Source: Dromiciops gliroides
Lineage: Eukaryota > Chordata > Mammalia > Microbiotheria > Microbiotheriidae
Length of the DNA: 64,000 nt
Assembly: GCF_019393635.1 (NCBI RefSeq)
Contig: NC_057861.1
Coordinates: forward strand, 543,378,211-543,442,210
Direction: 5' to 3'
Part shown: positions 33,431 through 44,739 of the stretch, piece after piece
Layout of the letters: each line of letters starts with the position of its first letter
Numbering within the stretch: the stretch's first letter is position 1
Made by a program: the position numbers and the translations under genes
Notes under the pieces: generated by a model
The model's database searches: none
The model's input: only the letters and a program-made list of their open reading frames with translations
Told to the model about the DNA's origin: nothing

Positions 33431-33599
33431 AAAAGGGAGCCTAAAAAAAAGATCGATGGTAAAGAGTAACAACGATGATGCCTTGTGATACAACATAATG
33501 AGAATTTGTTCAAAGGAATTGTCCAGGATTGGTAGACAGTCTTTTGGAGAGCAATAAGGAGCCTGAAAGGGGCAGTAGACAGTGATGAACATGGAATAC

Positions 33600-33780
33600 T
33601 GAAATTGTGCTTGAGACCTGAACTTGAACCTTTGCTTTGCCATTTACTACCTATGTGAGTGTGGGCAAGACATTTAACTTCTCTAGGATTAAGTTTCCAC
33701 ATCTTTAAAATGATAGGAGTAGACCAGATGATCTCTAAGGTCCCTTCCAACTCTAGATCCTATATCCAATAATCTGCTTC
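33600..33780 (+). repeat. MIR-family SINE
   Basis: GTGTGGGCAAGACATTTAAC, then GATCTCTAAGGTCCCTTCCA. Confidence 0.65.
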
Positions 33781-34048
33781 ATTAAGTACTGTCCTTATCT
33801 GCCCATAATACCATCCCTATAATAACGCTTACAAATATCCCTGCCACACACACACAGGACCCAGGACAGTTACTTAAAAAAAAATCTTGCACCTCAAGAT
33901 GGATGGTGAGGATGACACCAGTAGGCTCCATTAGAATACAAACAACAATGCAGATTACCTCCAAGGTAAGAACCTATCTCTCATCAGTCTCTTGTATGAG
34001 GAAAAATGACTCTAACTCATATTTGTCCTTTAGGAACAGAGTACTTAC

Positions 34049-34146
34049 TTTGAAGATCTCTTCAGGAATGCATTTTATTGCTGCTGGCTGGAAATAAGGC
34101 ATTAAATTCTTATCAAGCATACTTAATTCTTCCTTTGTTAGTCCAG
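34049..34146 (-). CDS. OTOA: OTOA exon J
   Basis: A 98-nt exon. Acceptor TTTTCTTCCCTAG, donor AAA|GTAAGT. It encodes [20 protein letters not shown], then [12 protein letters not shown], and ends on a codon boundary. The stretch YFQPxAIKCxPxEIFK belongs to the conserved C-terminal part of otoancorin. The intron to exon K is 6,375 bp and contains the RTE relic and a nested L1. Confidence 0.95.
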
Positions 34147-34404
34147 CTAGGGAAGAAAAAAAAATTGGATGGCTTTGTTCCCTTGTGAACACCTAGTTTT
34201 ATTCAAAGTGCAATGCAATGGAGAGATTCACTTTTTCCACACAATAATCATTACACTAGGGAAGCAACTCTTTGCAACAACTCATTAAAAAGAAGGGACA
34301 CATAGTAAACCTCAATCATTTCACTAATATATTGCCTATGAGGCATTCAAGTAGCCACATGCTTATTAATGTGATGATGACAAATTACAACAAAGTGGAA
34401 AACA

Positions 34405-34500
34405 TCACAAAATATTTAAAACATATGTATATATTCATCCACATATATGTGTTTACACACATATGTATGTATATATACTTATAAGTGTGTATTTGTCTAT
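34405..34500. repeat. TATA/TATG simple repeat
   Basis: Alternating purine-pyrimidine stretch (ATATGTATATATT and similar) next to a MAR1 insertion. Confidence 0.6.
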
Positions 34501-34765
34501 GGGCAGCTAGGTGGCCCAGTGGATAGAATTCCAGGCTTGGAGTCAGAAAGACCAAAAAGTTCAAATCCAGCCTCAGACACTCACAAGCTATGTGACTCTG
34601 GGCAAGTCACTTCACCCTGTTTGCCTCTGTTTCCTCATCTGTAATCAATCTGTAATTATAAGCTGGAGAAGGAAATGGCAAACCGCTCCAGTATCTTCAC
34701 CAAGAAAATCCCAAAATGGGGTCATGAAGAGTCAGACATGACTTAAAAACAACTGAACAATAGTA
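34500..34765 (+). repeat. MAR1-type SINE
   Basis: Full-length head GGGCAGCTAGGTGGCCCAGT and tail ACATGACTTAAAAACAACTG. Confidence 0.82.
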
Positions 34766-34821
34766 TAATACTTGAATAGCCAGATATTCTTATCAATATT
34801 AGAACTACAGAATAAAAATAT

Positions 34822-34866
34822 ATTAGAATACATATACATATGTGTGTATAAATATACACATACACT

Positions 34867-34912
<46 letters not shown>

Positions 34913-34915
34913 TCA
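34822..34915. repeat. (CA)n microsatellite
   Basis: About 20 CA units at 34868-34904, with TA-rich flanks. Confidence 0.95.
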
Positions 34916-34997
34916 TGGGATTTGATCTATGATTTCACCACTATAGGGAACTCCTGGGATGTAAATTCCCTTTGCCAAAGGAGAGGGAGCACTTAGA

Positions 34998-35105
34998 AGT
35001 TAAAGACTTGCACAGAGTCACACAACTTGCCAGTGTCTGAGGTTAGATTTGAATTCAGGTCTTATGGACTCCAGGTTAGGAGATCTACTGTACCACCTAG
35101 CAACT
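34998..35105 (-). repeat. decayed CORE-SINE/MIR-like
   Basis: GCACAGAGTCACACAACTTG, then TGTACCACCTAGCAACTA. Confidence 0.6.
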
Positions 35106-35333
35106 ATTTAGCATAGAAGTTAATCTCATTCATTTATCACCAGTTTGGACCTGAAACACAGATTTTCTTGGACTAATTAATACATTCTTTACAGGAAAAG
35201 TACTGTTTGAGGTTAGTGCATATGCTAGCAAGCTGTTCAATTTTTATTTTTGTACCTAATTGTATTGTCAGGATGGGGTGGTGGGGAGAAATGACAAGGC
35301 AATGCTTGGATCTAAGTACAGTGCACCTATTAC

Positions 35334-35470
35334 CTGCAATGGTGCCCAGCTCCCGTATCACTGAACTGCTCCACTCGGTAGGATCCCCAAACACAGCCTC
35401 TGCCTTCCTCTTGAATGCTCCCAGGATCGGAGTACTGCAGAGCAGAGTACCAATTCTAGCAGCAACAGTG
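35334..35470 (-). CDS. OTOA: OTOA exon I
   Basis: A 137-nt exon. The acceptor is CTTTTTCCTAG and the donor CAG|GTAATA. One base completes the codon begun in exon H. The exon encodes [20 protein letters not shown], then [20 protein letters not shown] and GTIA, leaving one base. The block [19 protein letters not shown] in human otoancorin (recalled, not searched) is nearly the same. Confidence 0.96.
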
Positions 35471-35479
35471 CTAGGAAAA

Positions 35480-35885
35480 AGGAAGCATTATAGAGTTACT
35501 TTGGTGCACCCTGCAGGAAAATATTTCAAATGTGGTCTCACTTCCCAGGTTTGATTTGTCCAAATCCCATTCTTTGACTCAGCCTGAGAGCTGGAAGTAG
35601 ATCAAGAAGTGGGAAATATCTAGGATTGTGTTTTCTTTATCAACCGGAAAAAGGCAACAAACCATGGGATACATTGTCCCCTCTGGAACCAATAAGATTT
35701 TCACAAGCTTCTTGACAAAAAGAAAAAAATAAAACACAATCTCCATATAGAGGATTGCATAACTAAAAGTATTAAGTTCATTAGAGATAGGGAATGGTCA
35801 GTATAGGGACTTCCCAGGTGAGGAAACTCCCTCTACCAATGCAGGTTGGAAGATCATCTGCAACTTAGTTTTAGAGAGCTGCTGA
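35480..35885. other. intron H-I, no recognisable feature
   Basis: Unique-looking intron sequence. It begins immediately after the acceptor of exon I. Confidence 0.5.
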
Positions 35886-35887
35886 GG

Positions 35888-36003
35888 GCAGCAAGGGGTT
35901 AAGTGACTTGCGCAGGATCACAGACAGTATATATCAGAGGCAAGATTTGAATTAAGGTCTTTCTGGTTTTGAGTTCTCTATCCACAATGCCATCTGCCTC
36001 TCA
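35888..36003 (-). repeat. decayed CORE-SINE
   Basis: AGGGGTTAAGTGACTTGCGC, then TCTATCCACAATGCCATCTG. Confidence 0.65.
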
Positions 36004-36104
36004 AGAATTTAATTATACTACTAATCAATTTCATTTCATTATAAATATACAATTCTCAAAGAAATACAGATTGGAAGTCCAGAATATTGGGGAAATAGGT
36101 AACT

Positions 36105-36910
36105 TTCTTCATTCATTCATTCAAGAATTATGAATTAAGCATTTGCTGTAAGAGCTATATTATGGGCAGTTAGGTGACATAGTGTATAGAGAACCTGGCT
36201 TGGAGTCTAGAAGACTCATCTTCATGAGTTCAAATTCAGCTTCAGACACTTACTAGCTGTGTGATCCTGAGCAAATAACTTAACCCTGTTTGCCTCAGTT
36301 TCCTCATCTGTAAAATGAGCTGGAGAAGGAAATGGCAAACCAACCCAGTATCTTTGCCAAGAAAACCCTAAACGGGGTCCCAAAGAGTTGAACACAACTG
36401 AAACAACTGAACAACAACAAAAGAGCTATGTTAGGCTGCAGGACAAATACAAAATTTAGATAAAATGTGCTTCCTGTTTTAGTGAAGCTTGCCACCTCAC
36501 AGGGTGGTAAGACACAAACACAGATTACGAAGATAAATACAAAATTTCACTCTGCATTAAAAATATACAAATGAAATCTGAGGAAGGAAAGATTTTTACT
36601 GATTGTGGGAGAAAAAAGACATCAAGGAAGGTTTTATAGAAGAAATGGTATTTGAGTCATATTCAATTAAAAGGGGGAAGGTAGCAAAGTCCATTTATTT
36701 GAGGGATAGAGAGAGACCCAATGTGGCCAGAGCCTGGCTTGTTTGGAGGGCAATAATATGTGATAAGGCTAGAAAGGTTGTTCAAATAGAAACAGACTGA
36801 GAAGGGCCTTAAATGCCAGGCCAAATAGTTTGAGTTTTATTCAGCTGGCGATAGGAAACCACTGAAGATTTCTGAACCAAGAAGCGATAAGATCAGTTCA
36901 TTAAAATCAT
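36105..36910 (-). repeat. L2 LINE (antisense), split by a MAR1
   Basis: Begins TTCATTCATTCAAGAATTAT near the antisense L2 end and runs on past GAAGGGCCTTAAATGCCAGG to the CAGCTGGCGATAGGAAACCA region. The MAR1 at 36163-36419 splits it. Confidence 0.65.
36163..36419 (+). repeat. MAR1-type SINE
   Basis: Flanked by AAGAGCTATRTTA at 36150-36162 and 36420-36432. The complete tail ends CTGAACAACAACAA. Confidence 0.88.
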
Positions 36911-36914
36911 GTCC

Positions 36915-37370
36915 ATAGCTCACTGGTCATAATGTGTCCCCTATTTATGGAAAGAATGGTATGAAATCTTAATCTAGAAAATAAATAATGAAATATGCTT
37001 CCCTCTTCTCAGTAGAGAGAACTATAGGTGTGGAAGTATATACACTGTCAGACTCAATTGCTTTATGGGTGGTTTTGTTCAGCTTTTTCTTTATTTCTGT
37101 TTAAGAAGGGTTCAATTACAACGTAGAGGAAGGTGTATTTTAGGAAATGACTGCTATAAAAACCAAAAAATATCAATACAACTTCTAAAAAGGAACTGTT
37201 ACTATAATCATGATTATGCCCCTATGTTATTATGACAGATATTTATTCATTTACATATTGAAATGAATGTAGTTCTTTCAAAGGATTAGTATAAATGCAT
37301 GGCCTTCCAAGGTGACTACTATGAAGAGTACAATGCTCATTTGAATTCTTAAGTCACGGTATGTTTTTTT
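36915..37370. other. intron H-I, no recognisable feature
   Basis: A/T-rich unique DNA. Confidence 0.5.
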
Positions 37371-37495
37371 AAAATAATAATAATCATCATTATTTAAAGT
37401 TTTGAGTTCCAAATTCTATCCCTTCTCCCCCTCCTTGAGGTAGTAAGCAACCAACTATAGGTTATACATATGCAATTATGTAAAACATCATGGTA
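37370..37495 (-). repeat. L1 3' end (second subfamily, antisense)
   Basis: Reverse complement of the 3'UTR at 33330-33420: AAAGTTTTGAGTTCCAAATT, then CTCCCCCTCC and GGTTATACATATGCAATTAT. Confidence 0.65.
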
Positions 37496-37504
37496 TGTTT
37501 TGTT

Positions 37505-37650
37505 TTGTTTTGTTTTTTTGGTGAGGCAATTGGGGTTAAGTGACTTGCCTTGGGTCACACAGCTAGTAAGTGTCTGAGGCCAGATTTGAACTCAGGTACT
37601 CCTGACTCCAGGACCAGTGCTCTATCTACTGTGCCACTTAGCTGCCCCCG
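37505..37650 (-). repeat. CORE-SINE, type A
   Basis: TGGTATGTTTT flanks both sides (37490 and 37651). The tail is (TTTTG)n. A short deletion removes part of the core after AGTAAGTG. Confidence 0.88.
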
Positions 37651-38033
37651 TGGTATGTTTTTAAAAATCAATTTCATTTCTTTATAATCAAACTTCAGTG
37701 AATGGACAAAGAATCCTTATGAGGCCTTCAAAGCAGTGCCTGAAATACTTCATTAACTGAAATTAATCTAAATGAAAAAGCACTAAGTATGTTTAGTTGT
37801 TTGTAGTGAGAGGCTCAACGTTGTCTTTAATAAATCATTTTTTTTTTAGAAAAAGCATATACTTTAGATACAACGAAGTACTTTGTAGCAGAGGAAAGAC
37901 ATAAAATAGCCACCAGAACATGTTTTAGCTTCACATTCCATCTAACTGGTTGGTCCTGCCATCACATCATCTTATCCATGTGCCTGTTCCTTCCCATCTG
38001 AACCAGCCATTCCCCTGACTAGATTTTCTAGAC

Positions 38034-38218
38034 CAAAGTTTCTTAAACTGTGGGTTGAAATCCCATATGGGGTCATGTAACTGAATGTGAGGGTCACAAA
38101 AAATTTGGGAACAGTAAAAGGTTATGTATACCTAGTTTACATACCTATATAGCCAGGCTCGCCCACATATTTTTTGGGCAAAAAGGGGTGGTGAGTGGAA
38201 AAAGTTTAAGAAGCCCTG
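38034..38218. mobile_element. hAT-like MITE with inverted ends and 8-bp duplication
   Basis: 185 bp. Left end CAAAGTTTCTTAAACT; right end AGTTTAAGAAGCCCTG, its imperfect reverse complement. TTCTAGAC (38026-38033) and TTCTAGAA (38219-38226) are a 7/8 match, the 8-bp target-site duplication expected of hAT elements. Non-autonomous: there is no transposase. Confidence 0.75.
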
Positions 38219-38379
38219 TTCTAGAATCTAGAACTCATTCCCTGTGAAAGTTAACCCAGTTATTTTTGAAGCTCCCTAGAGCCTAACCCAGTTGATTAGT
38301 GACACTGCATGTATGCAAACTAATCCACTTAGTCTACTAAATATTGGCTGGCCCTAAATACTAGATCAAGCTTTAGCAT

Positions 38380-38800
38380 GTTAATCCCATTCATCTATCC
38401 ATCCAGGCCATTTCACTGTCTGTCTGCCACTGAGACATATCCCTCTTTCCCTTCTTTCACCTTCCCAGAACAAAACTCCCTTCCTTGGTCACATATTCTT
38501 TTTATTTGCTGTCTTTCACTATTAGAATGCAAGCTTCTTGGGGCAGGTACTGTCTCTATTTATTTTTTGTGGGGGGCAATGAGGGTTAAGTGACTTGCTC
38601 AGGGTTGCACAGATAGTAAGTATTGAGTGTCGGAGGTCAAATTTGAACTCAGGTCCTCTTGAATCCAGGGCTGGTGCTTTATCCACTGCACCACCTAGCT
38701 GCCCCCTTGACTATCTCTATTTTAATGACTTTCCCCAGAGTTTAGCACTGTGCCTGGCCCATATAAGGACTTAAAAAAATGCATTTTCATTCATTCATTC
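38380..38800 (+). repeat. L2 3' end, split by a SINE
   Basis: AGAATGCAAGCTTCTTGGGG at 38524-38543, then, after the SINE, TTTAGCACTGTGCCTGGCCC. Confidence 0.65.
38561..38706 (-). repeat. CORE-SINE, type B
   Basis: Full-length with several substitutions. It splits the L2. Confidence 0.87.
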
Positions 38801-38885
38801 AAATATTGGTGATAGTTTTGATAAACTTCTCTGGAGGCAAGTGGATCAAGTCCTCCAGAGTACTATCATTTAGGTAATTTCTTAC

Positions 38886-39028
38886 CTAAATTCTGAGATA
38901 CTTATCAATGGAACTTCATTAACGCTGATGGCACACAAGTTTGCACCAAGGCCTACTAAATCAAAGCTCTTTAGTTCATGTATTCGATGGCCTGAGTCTT
39001 CCAGAAAGCCTCGAAGAATGGCACTAGC
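38886..39028 (-). CDS. OTOA: OTOA exon H
   Basis: A 143-nt exon with acceptor CTTGTTACAG and donor AG|GTAAGA. It encodes [19 protein letters not shown], then [20 protein letters not shown] and ISEF, and leaves two bases of a split codon. A SINE sits in the intron about 98 bp upstream of the acceptor (39126-39280) without touching the splice signals. Confidence 0.95.
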
Positions 39029-39125
39029 CTGTAACAAGACAATGAGAGAAAAGGTAAAATAAATATACAGGCATGAGTGGGGATAACAGAAAAATGAACT
39101 TGTTCCAGGATCACTATTCAAGTTG

Positions 39126-39280
39126 GTGTTTTTTTTTTTTTTTAAGTGAGGCAATTGGGGTTAAGTGACTTGCCCAGGGTCACACAACTAGTAAGTGTTA
39201 AGTGTCTGAGGCCGGATTTGAACTCAGGTACTCCTGAATCCAGGGACAGTGCTCTATCCACTGTGCCATCTAGCTGCCCC
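39126..39280 (-). repeat. CORE-SINE, mixed, near the exon H acceptor
   Basis: Flanked by the perfect 11-bp TATTCAAGTTG at 39115-39125 and 39281-39291. It lies about 98 bp from exon H. Read on the gene's strand the SINE is in sense orientation, with its A-tail toward the exon. Confidence 0.93.
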
Positions 39281-39359
39281 TATTCAAGTTGTTTTTAAAG
39301 GAGAAAAGAAATTTACTATATTTTGAGTCATCATGAAAGCTACCTTAAATATATGGAAT

Positions 39360-39520
39360 TTTAGATGAGGAAGGTACCACATAGACTATCCAATTCAATC
39401 TTACTCATATTATACATGATAAAACCAAGGCCCATAGAGATGATTCAACTTACTTAATATCACAATTAGAGAGAGAGAGAACTAGGGTCAGCAACTCAGT
39501 CTCTCAATACCATGGTGCCT
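39360..39520 (-). repeat. MIR-like fragment
   Basis: CATGATAAAACCAAGGCCCA and CACAATTAGA. Weak. Confidence 0.4.
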
Positions 39521-39557
39521 CCCTAATTACCAATGACAATTAAGGTAACTTTTTCTT

Positions 39558-39705
39558 TTTTTGGAGGGGGCAGGGCAATGAGGGTTAAGTGACTTGCCCA
39601 AAGTCACATAGCTAGTAAGTGGCAAGTGTTTGAGGCCAGATTTGAACTCAGGTCCTCCTGAATCCAGGGCCAGTGCTTTATCCACTGTGCCACCTAGTTG
39701 CCCCC
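39558..39705 (-). repeat. CORE-SINE, type B
   Basis: GTAACTTTTTCT and TTAACTTTTTCT flank the two sides. Confidence 0.88.
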
Positions 39706-39739
39706 AAGTTAACTTTTTCTAAGAGTAAGTTGACCTTTC

Positions 39740-40705
39740 ATTTTAAACCAACAAAAATTACTGTTTTATATAAATTTATATTCCCCAATTGATGAATGAT
39801 CAAAAGATATGAATAGACAACTTTCAGAGGAAAAAAATCAAAGTTATAAATTGTCATATGAAAAAGTGCTCTATCACTAATAGAGAAATACAAATTAAAA
39901 CAACTGTGAGGTACCAGCTCACACCCAACAGATTGGCTAAGATGGCAAAAAAAAGGGAAATGACAGATGCTAGAGGGACTTTGGGAAAACAGGTACAATA
40001 CTAATGCACTATTGACAGAATTATGAACGAGTCCAACCATTCTAGAAAGCAATTTGGAACTATGCCTAAAAAGTTATTTAACTTTGACCCAGTAATACTG
40101 CTATTAGGCTGATGTTCCAAAGAGATTTTTTTTAAGAGGAAAGGAATCTATATGTATAAAAATATCTATAACAGCCTTGTTTGTGGTAGCAAAGAATTGG
40201 CGACTGAGAAGATGCCCACTAATTGGTCATTGGCTGAAGAAGTGATTTTATATGAATGTGATGGAATGCTATTTCATAAGAAATGATGAAGGGGATAGTT
40301 TCAGAAAAACCTGAGAAGATTTTTGATGAACTGATGCAAAGCAAAGTGAACAGAACCAGGGACACAATTTATACAGTAACAGCAATATTATAGAAATAAT
40401 CAACTTTAAAAGACTTAGTTACTCTGATGAACACAATGACCAACCACAAATCCAAAAGACTCATGATAAAACATGGCATCTACTTCCAGATAGAGAGCTG
40501 ATAGACTCAAAGTACAGACTGAAGCATATTTTCTTCTCTTTCTTCCTTTCTTTCTTTTGGACACAGCAAATATAGCAAATTGTTTTACATGATCATATCT
40601 ATTTATAATGGGGTTTATTGTTTTGCCTTCTCAATTGCTGTAGGAGGGGTAGGGAAAAGGGAAAGAATTCAAAGCTGAAAACAAAATAAAATTGATTTTT
40701 AAAAA
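39740..40705 (+). repeat. L1 ORF2/3' relic
   Basis: ACCCAACAGATTGGCTAA near 39923, then ACCATTCTAGAAAGCAATTT and GTGGTAGCAAAGAATTGG, all parts of the L1 ORF2 3' region. Many indels. The A-rich end is near 40705. Confidence 0.7.
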
Positions 40706-40944
40706 TAAAAGTCTAGTCATTATAGCTTCTTAGCTCCTGTATCTTTTAGTATGTTTACCATTATTCTTTCTTACATGGACTCAAGTCATGATTGGGGTTG
40801 AAATGCAAACCAAATATCTCCTATTTACTAAAAATAGGGTACCTCTTACTTGAGACTTTTTATTGAAACTAAGGAAAAAATGCAATCATAAAAAGGCCTG
40901 AATTGACACCAACCATTCTATACATGAATTACCTAGCAACTTAC

Positions 40945-41095
40945 TGTGTTTTTTTTTTTGGTGAGGCAATTGGGGTTAAGTGATTTACCCAGGGTCACAC
41001 AGGTAGTAAGTGTCAAGTGTCTGAAGCCAGATTTGAACTCAGGTCTTCCTGACTCCAGGGCTGGTGCTTTACCCACTGTACCACCTAGCTGCCCC
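40945..41095 (-). repeat. CORE-SINE, mixed type
   Basis: Tail GGTGAGGCAATTGGGG, body GACTCCAGGGCTGGTGCTTT. Confidence 0.88.
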
Positions 41096-41259
41096 AGCCC
41101 AACTTGCTTTTTAACAAAGACTGCATAATTTTGGCATCAATGTCCTTTTCTCTCCTAGACTGGGATTCAAGAAGGGTTGAGTCAAATCCAGAACTCTTTT
41201 CCCTGAACCATTTTGCTTCTGTCCTAAATGCTGGAATGAAGGTAAAGAATTCCTGCAAG

Positions 41260-41260
<1 letters not shown>

Positions 41261-41293
<33 letters not shown>
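41261..41293. repeat. (ATT)n microsatellite
   Basis: About 11 uninterrupted ATT units. Confidence 0.95.
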
Positions 41294-41299
41294 AATCTC

Positions 41300-41800
41300 T
41301 TGAGTCAAAATAAAGAAGGGTTGACAGAAATCCTTTCCCTTTCTGTTCCTAACTTCCTAAGTCAGGACTTGATGGTATAGCTCCATTATTTTCTTGTTAA
41401 TAACTCAAGTTCCCAGAATATCAGACATACCTGTAATTAAAAGTGAATACAAACAATACATTTCAAAGTTAAATTATTTTCTTTCCAGGCAGCATTAAAT
41501 TGTTCTTGCCAATAATGTCTATAAGAATGAAGCCCAGCATGAGAGATAAATCAGAATGGATTCCCTTGTGTGACTCCATGAGCCTTTGGCTAATGATTCC
41601 AAGGCAATTAATGCTAACACCTTGAAAGAAATACTGAGGGCTGAGGAGTAAATAATTATAAGATTTCCATCACTCTGTTCACAACTGAACTTTTTACCAT
41701 TTCTTTCTTGTAATGGTTCTTTGACTGAAGTAGCCATTAGTATAATTCCAGGAAAACTGGCTGTTCCTCTAATTTAAGTGATGTCACATCACCACAGAAC
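41300..41800. other. intron G-H, no recognisable feature
   Basis: Unique-looking, A/T-rich. Confidence 0.5.
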
Positions 41801-41804
41801 TTAC

Positions 41805-41940
41805 TACTGCAAGGAACTTAATCACCCTGTCCAATCCCTTCATTTTACAGACAAAGAAACAGAGGTTGAATAACTTACCCAAGGTCAACATGGCAGGTGG
41901 TGGCAAAGTTGGTGCTAGAATTCAGGTCTCCTAACCATGG
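41805..41940 (-). repeat. MIR-family SINE
   Basis: CATTTTACAGACAAAGAAAC, then AGAATTCAGGTCTCCTAACC. Confidence 0.6.
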
Positions 41941-42189
41941 CCATAACTAGGGATGAAGGGAAGGGGGAGGTGGGGGTGGGAGACAACTGGGTCTTACCCT
42001 GGACTTACACAAAGACAGAGCTTAGCAACTAGTTAGCAAGAATGATTAGTTAAGAAAGGAACCTGCTAGATGCCTGACTTCTCCCCCATTCCTCTTTGCT
42101 CCCCTTCTAGGTGAAAGTATGTGTTATGCTACTGGTCTTGGACACAAAAATTCCTGGTGAGAGCTCAGTCCCTAATGCCCAGTCCAGTG

Positions 42190-42275
42190 TTCTAGATCAG
42201 AGGTGTCTGAGGTCAGCAGGCCTCATTGTGGCCAGCAATACTTCTTAGTACAGCAGAACTACATTAAAATGTAAT
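42190..42275. repeat. MITE fragment (family of 52680)
   Basis: Starts ATCAGAGGTGTCTGAGGTCA and continues GTGGCCAGCAATA. No right end found. Confidence 0.35.
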
Positions 42276-42279
42276 TGGG

Positions 42280-42515
42280 CGGGGCAGGTAGGTGGTGCAG
42301 TGGATGGATAGAGCACCGGCACCTGAGTTCAAATCCAGCCTCAGATACTTGACACTTACTAGTTGTGTAACTCTGGGCAAGTCACTTGACCTTAGACACT
42401 TGCCTATTCCTCTGCAAAATGGTATAATAATAGCACCCAAGTTATAAGGTTGTTGTGAAAGTCAAATGAGATAATGTATGTGAAACCTCTGCAAACCTTA
42501 AAGAATTTACTTTTA
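42280..42515 (+). repeat. CORE-SINE head joined to a MIR-like tail
   Basis: CORE-SINE to about 42395, with an internal deletion (GATAGAGCACCGGCACCTGA), then TCTGCAAAATGGTATAATAA and GAGATAATGTATGTGAAAC, a MIR-type 3' end. Confidence 0.6.
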
Positions 42516-42534
42516 GTTGCCTATCATTATTGTT

Positions 42535-42785
42535 CTTGTTGTTCAGTTGTTTTAGTCATGTCTGACTCTTTATGTCCCCCGTTGGGGTTTTCTTGGCAAA
42601 GATAATAAGTGGTTTGTCATTTTCTTCTCCAGCTCATTTTACAGATGAGGAAACCGAGACAAATAGGATTAAGTGACTTGCCTAGGGTCACACAGTTAGT
42701 AAATGTCTGAGGCTGAATTTGAACTCATGTTTTCTAGACTCCAGGCCAGGTGCTCTAGCCACTGCATTACCTAGCTGTCTCCATT
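42535..42785 (-). repeat. MAR1-type SINE
   Basis: Antisense tail GTTGTTCAGTTGTTTTAGTC, middle GGGGTTTTCTTGGCAAAGAT, head ACCTAGCTGTC. Confidence 0.85.
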
Positions 42786-43129
42786 AATGTTCTACTGTTT
42801 CCTTATTATATTGGGGTGCTTTGGCTCTCTCCCAATTGTATGCAAGTTGTGCATATCTTTTTGTCCCAGACAGAAGGATCTTGTGTTTAAGTTTAAATGT
42901 GATCCTTATAGGTGCAAATTTTCAGTGGACTAGAAATTAACTGACAGTAAACAGAAAAAGATAATCAAATAAATTGGTGCCAATGGGGCTAGGGAGTTAT
43001 AAAAGAGAAAAAAAATAGTTGGCAGAAGGAGCTAAAAGTGGTGAAAGGAAATAGGAAGAAGGATGGGTGTCATAATATTATTACTTTGGGTCAAGAGGCA
43101 TCAATGACACTTAAAGCAATAAAATGTAG

Positions 43130-43250
43130 ATTCAATTCAATTCATTTAAACAAACATTTGTTAAGGATCTACATTATACAAACCATCTGGGATACAAAGA
43201 AAACAACACAGTACTTGCCCTCAAGGTATTTACAATGTGATACAAGGTAG
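43130..43250 (-). repeat. L2 3' end fragment (antisense)
   Basis: AACAAACATTTGTTAAGGAT and CCTCAAGGTATTTACAATGT. Confidence 0.55.
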
Positions 43251-43289
43251 AAAGTGATGGGGCAAGTTTGAAAAGTTTTTGTCTGAACA

Positions 43290-44140
43290 AAATCAATGAA
43301 ACTAAGACAAAGAAAATTGTTGACTGGGGAAAAATCTCCACATCAAATATATATGTATAGGGAATTAACACAAGACCAAGAGCCATTCCCTAATGGAAAA
43401 ACAGTCAAAGGAGATAAACAGTTTTCAAAAGATAGATGCAAACTATTAACAATCTTATAAAAGATTGCTCCCAATCAACAATAACAGAAATACAAATCAA
43501 AGCAGGTTTGAGGGTTTACTTCACATTCAGTAAAATGGCAAAGATGGAAGATGAAAATAATCAATGGTGGAAGAAATATAGGCACACTAATGTGCTGTTA
43601 GCAGAGCCAAGAATTAGTCTGTTTTGTAAAACAATCTGGAATTATGCTTTTTTTTTTTTTAGTGAGGCAATTGGGGTTAAGTGACTTGCCCAGGGTCACA
43701 CAGCTAGCTAGTAAGTGTGAAGCGTCTGAGACTGGATTTGAACTCAGGTACTCCTGATTCCAGGGCCGGTGCTTTATCCACTGCGCCACCTAGCTGCCCC
43801 TGGAATTATGCTTTTTAAAAATAAATTTTAAATGTATGCCTAAAATGTACATGCCTTTTGACCCAGAAATCCCTGTCCTAAGCATTTACCCCAAAGGGGT
43901 CAAAGATAAAAAGGTCCCATCTAACTAAAAATATTCATTGTGGTACTTTTTTGTGGTAGCAAACAACAAAAAATAAGGGCCCATGGATTGTAGAATGCAT
44001 AAACAAATTGTGATATATGAATGTATCAGATCTCCAAAAAAATGTACCATAAGAAAGACTATGAATAATTCGGAGAAACATGGTGAGGCATATAAATTGA
44101 GGTAGAGTGAAGTAAGCAGAACCAGGAAATTTTATATAGA
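43290..44140 (+). repeat. L1 ORF2 relic, split by a SINE
   Basis: AAACAGTTTTCAAAAGATAG, then ATGGCAAAGATGG and the part after the SINE CTTTTGACCCAGAAATCCCT. Ends with GTGAAGTAAGCAGAACCAGG near 44126. Confidence 0.7.
43653..43800 (-). repeat. CORE-SINE, type A
   Basis: Flanked by TGGAATTATGCTTTTT at 43637-43652 and 43801-43816. An extra CTAG duplication lies in the core (CAGCTAGCTAGTAAG). Confidence 0.93.
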
Positions 44141-44400
44141 TGTATATGTGTGTGTGTGTATGTATGTATATGTATATATGTGTGTGCATGTATATACATA
44201 TACACATATATATGTAATACCTGTGAAATGAAATAAGTGAAATTAGCAGAACCAGGAAATTTTATATACATGTATATGTATTGTGTATATATGTATGTGT
44301 ATGCATACATACATATACATACACATGTATACAATACATACACAGGTATATAATACTACCTGGTATGTATACACACATACAACTATATATCCACTATATG
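44140..44400. repeat. TG/TA/CATA compound microsatellite
   Basis: Includes an internal duplication: AGCAGAACCAGGAAATTTTA occurs at 44117-44136 and 44247-44266, so the array enlarged along with unique flank. Confidence 0.85.
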
Positions 44401-44533
44401 TATGCATGGAGAAAGATACAAAGACAAAAGGAAAAAAACATTCAAAGTCAGAGTAAGTTTCTAAATATAAAAACAAGTTACATTTTAGAATTAATGTAAC
44501 AGAATCATCAAACCCATGTACATACATCCACAT

Positions 44534-44575
44534 CCACACACACACACACACACACACATGCATGCACGCATGCAC
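44534..44575. repeat. (CA)n then (CATG)n microsatellite
   Basis: About 13 CA units, then CATGCATGCACGCATGCACA. Confidence 0.95.
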
Positions 44576-44739
44576 ATGTCCTTTCCTCACCATGGTCTTA
44601 TTCTAACTATCTTATCTGAAATCATTTTAGTTCTAATGTTTCATGTGGCCACTTAAAAGAGAAAGTTTCTATTTTCTACAAACCCATAGTTGTATTGCTT
44701 GGTCTCCAAAATTACTGGAAGTAACTTTGTTTGGGAGTA

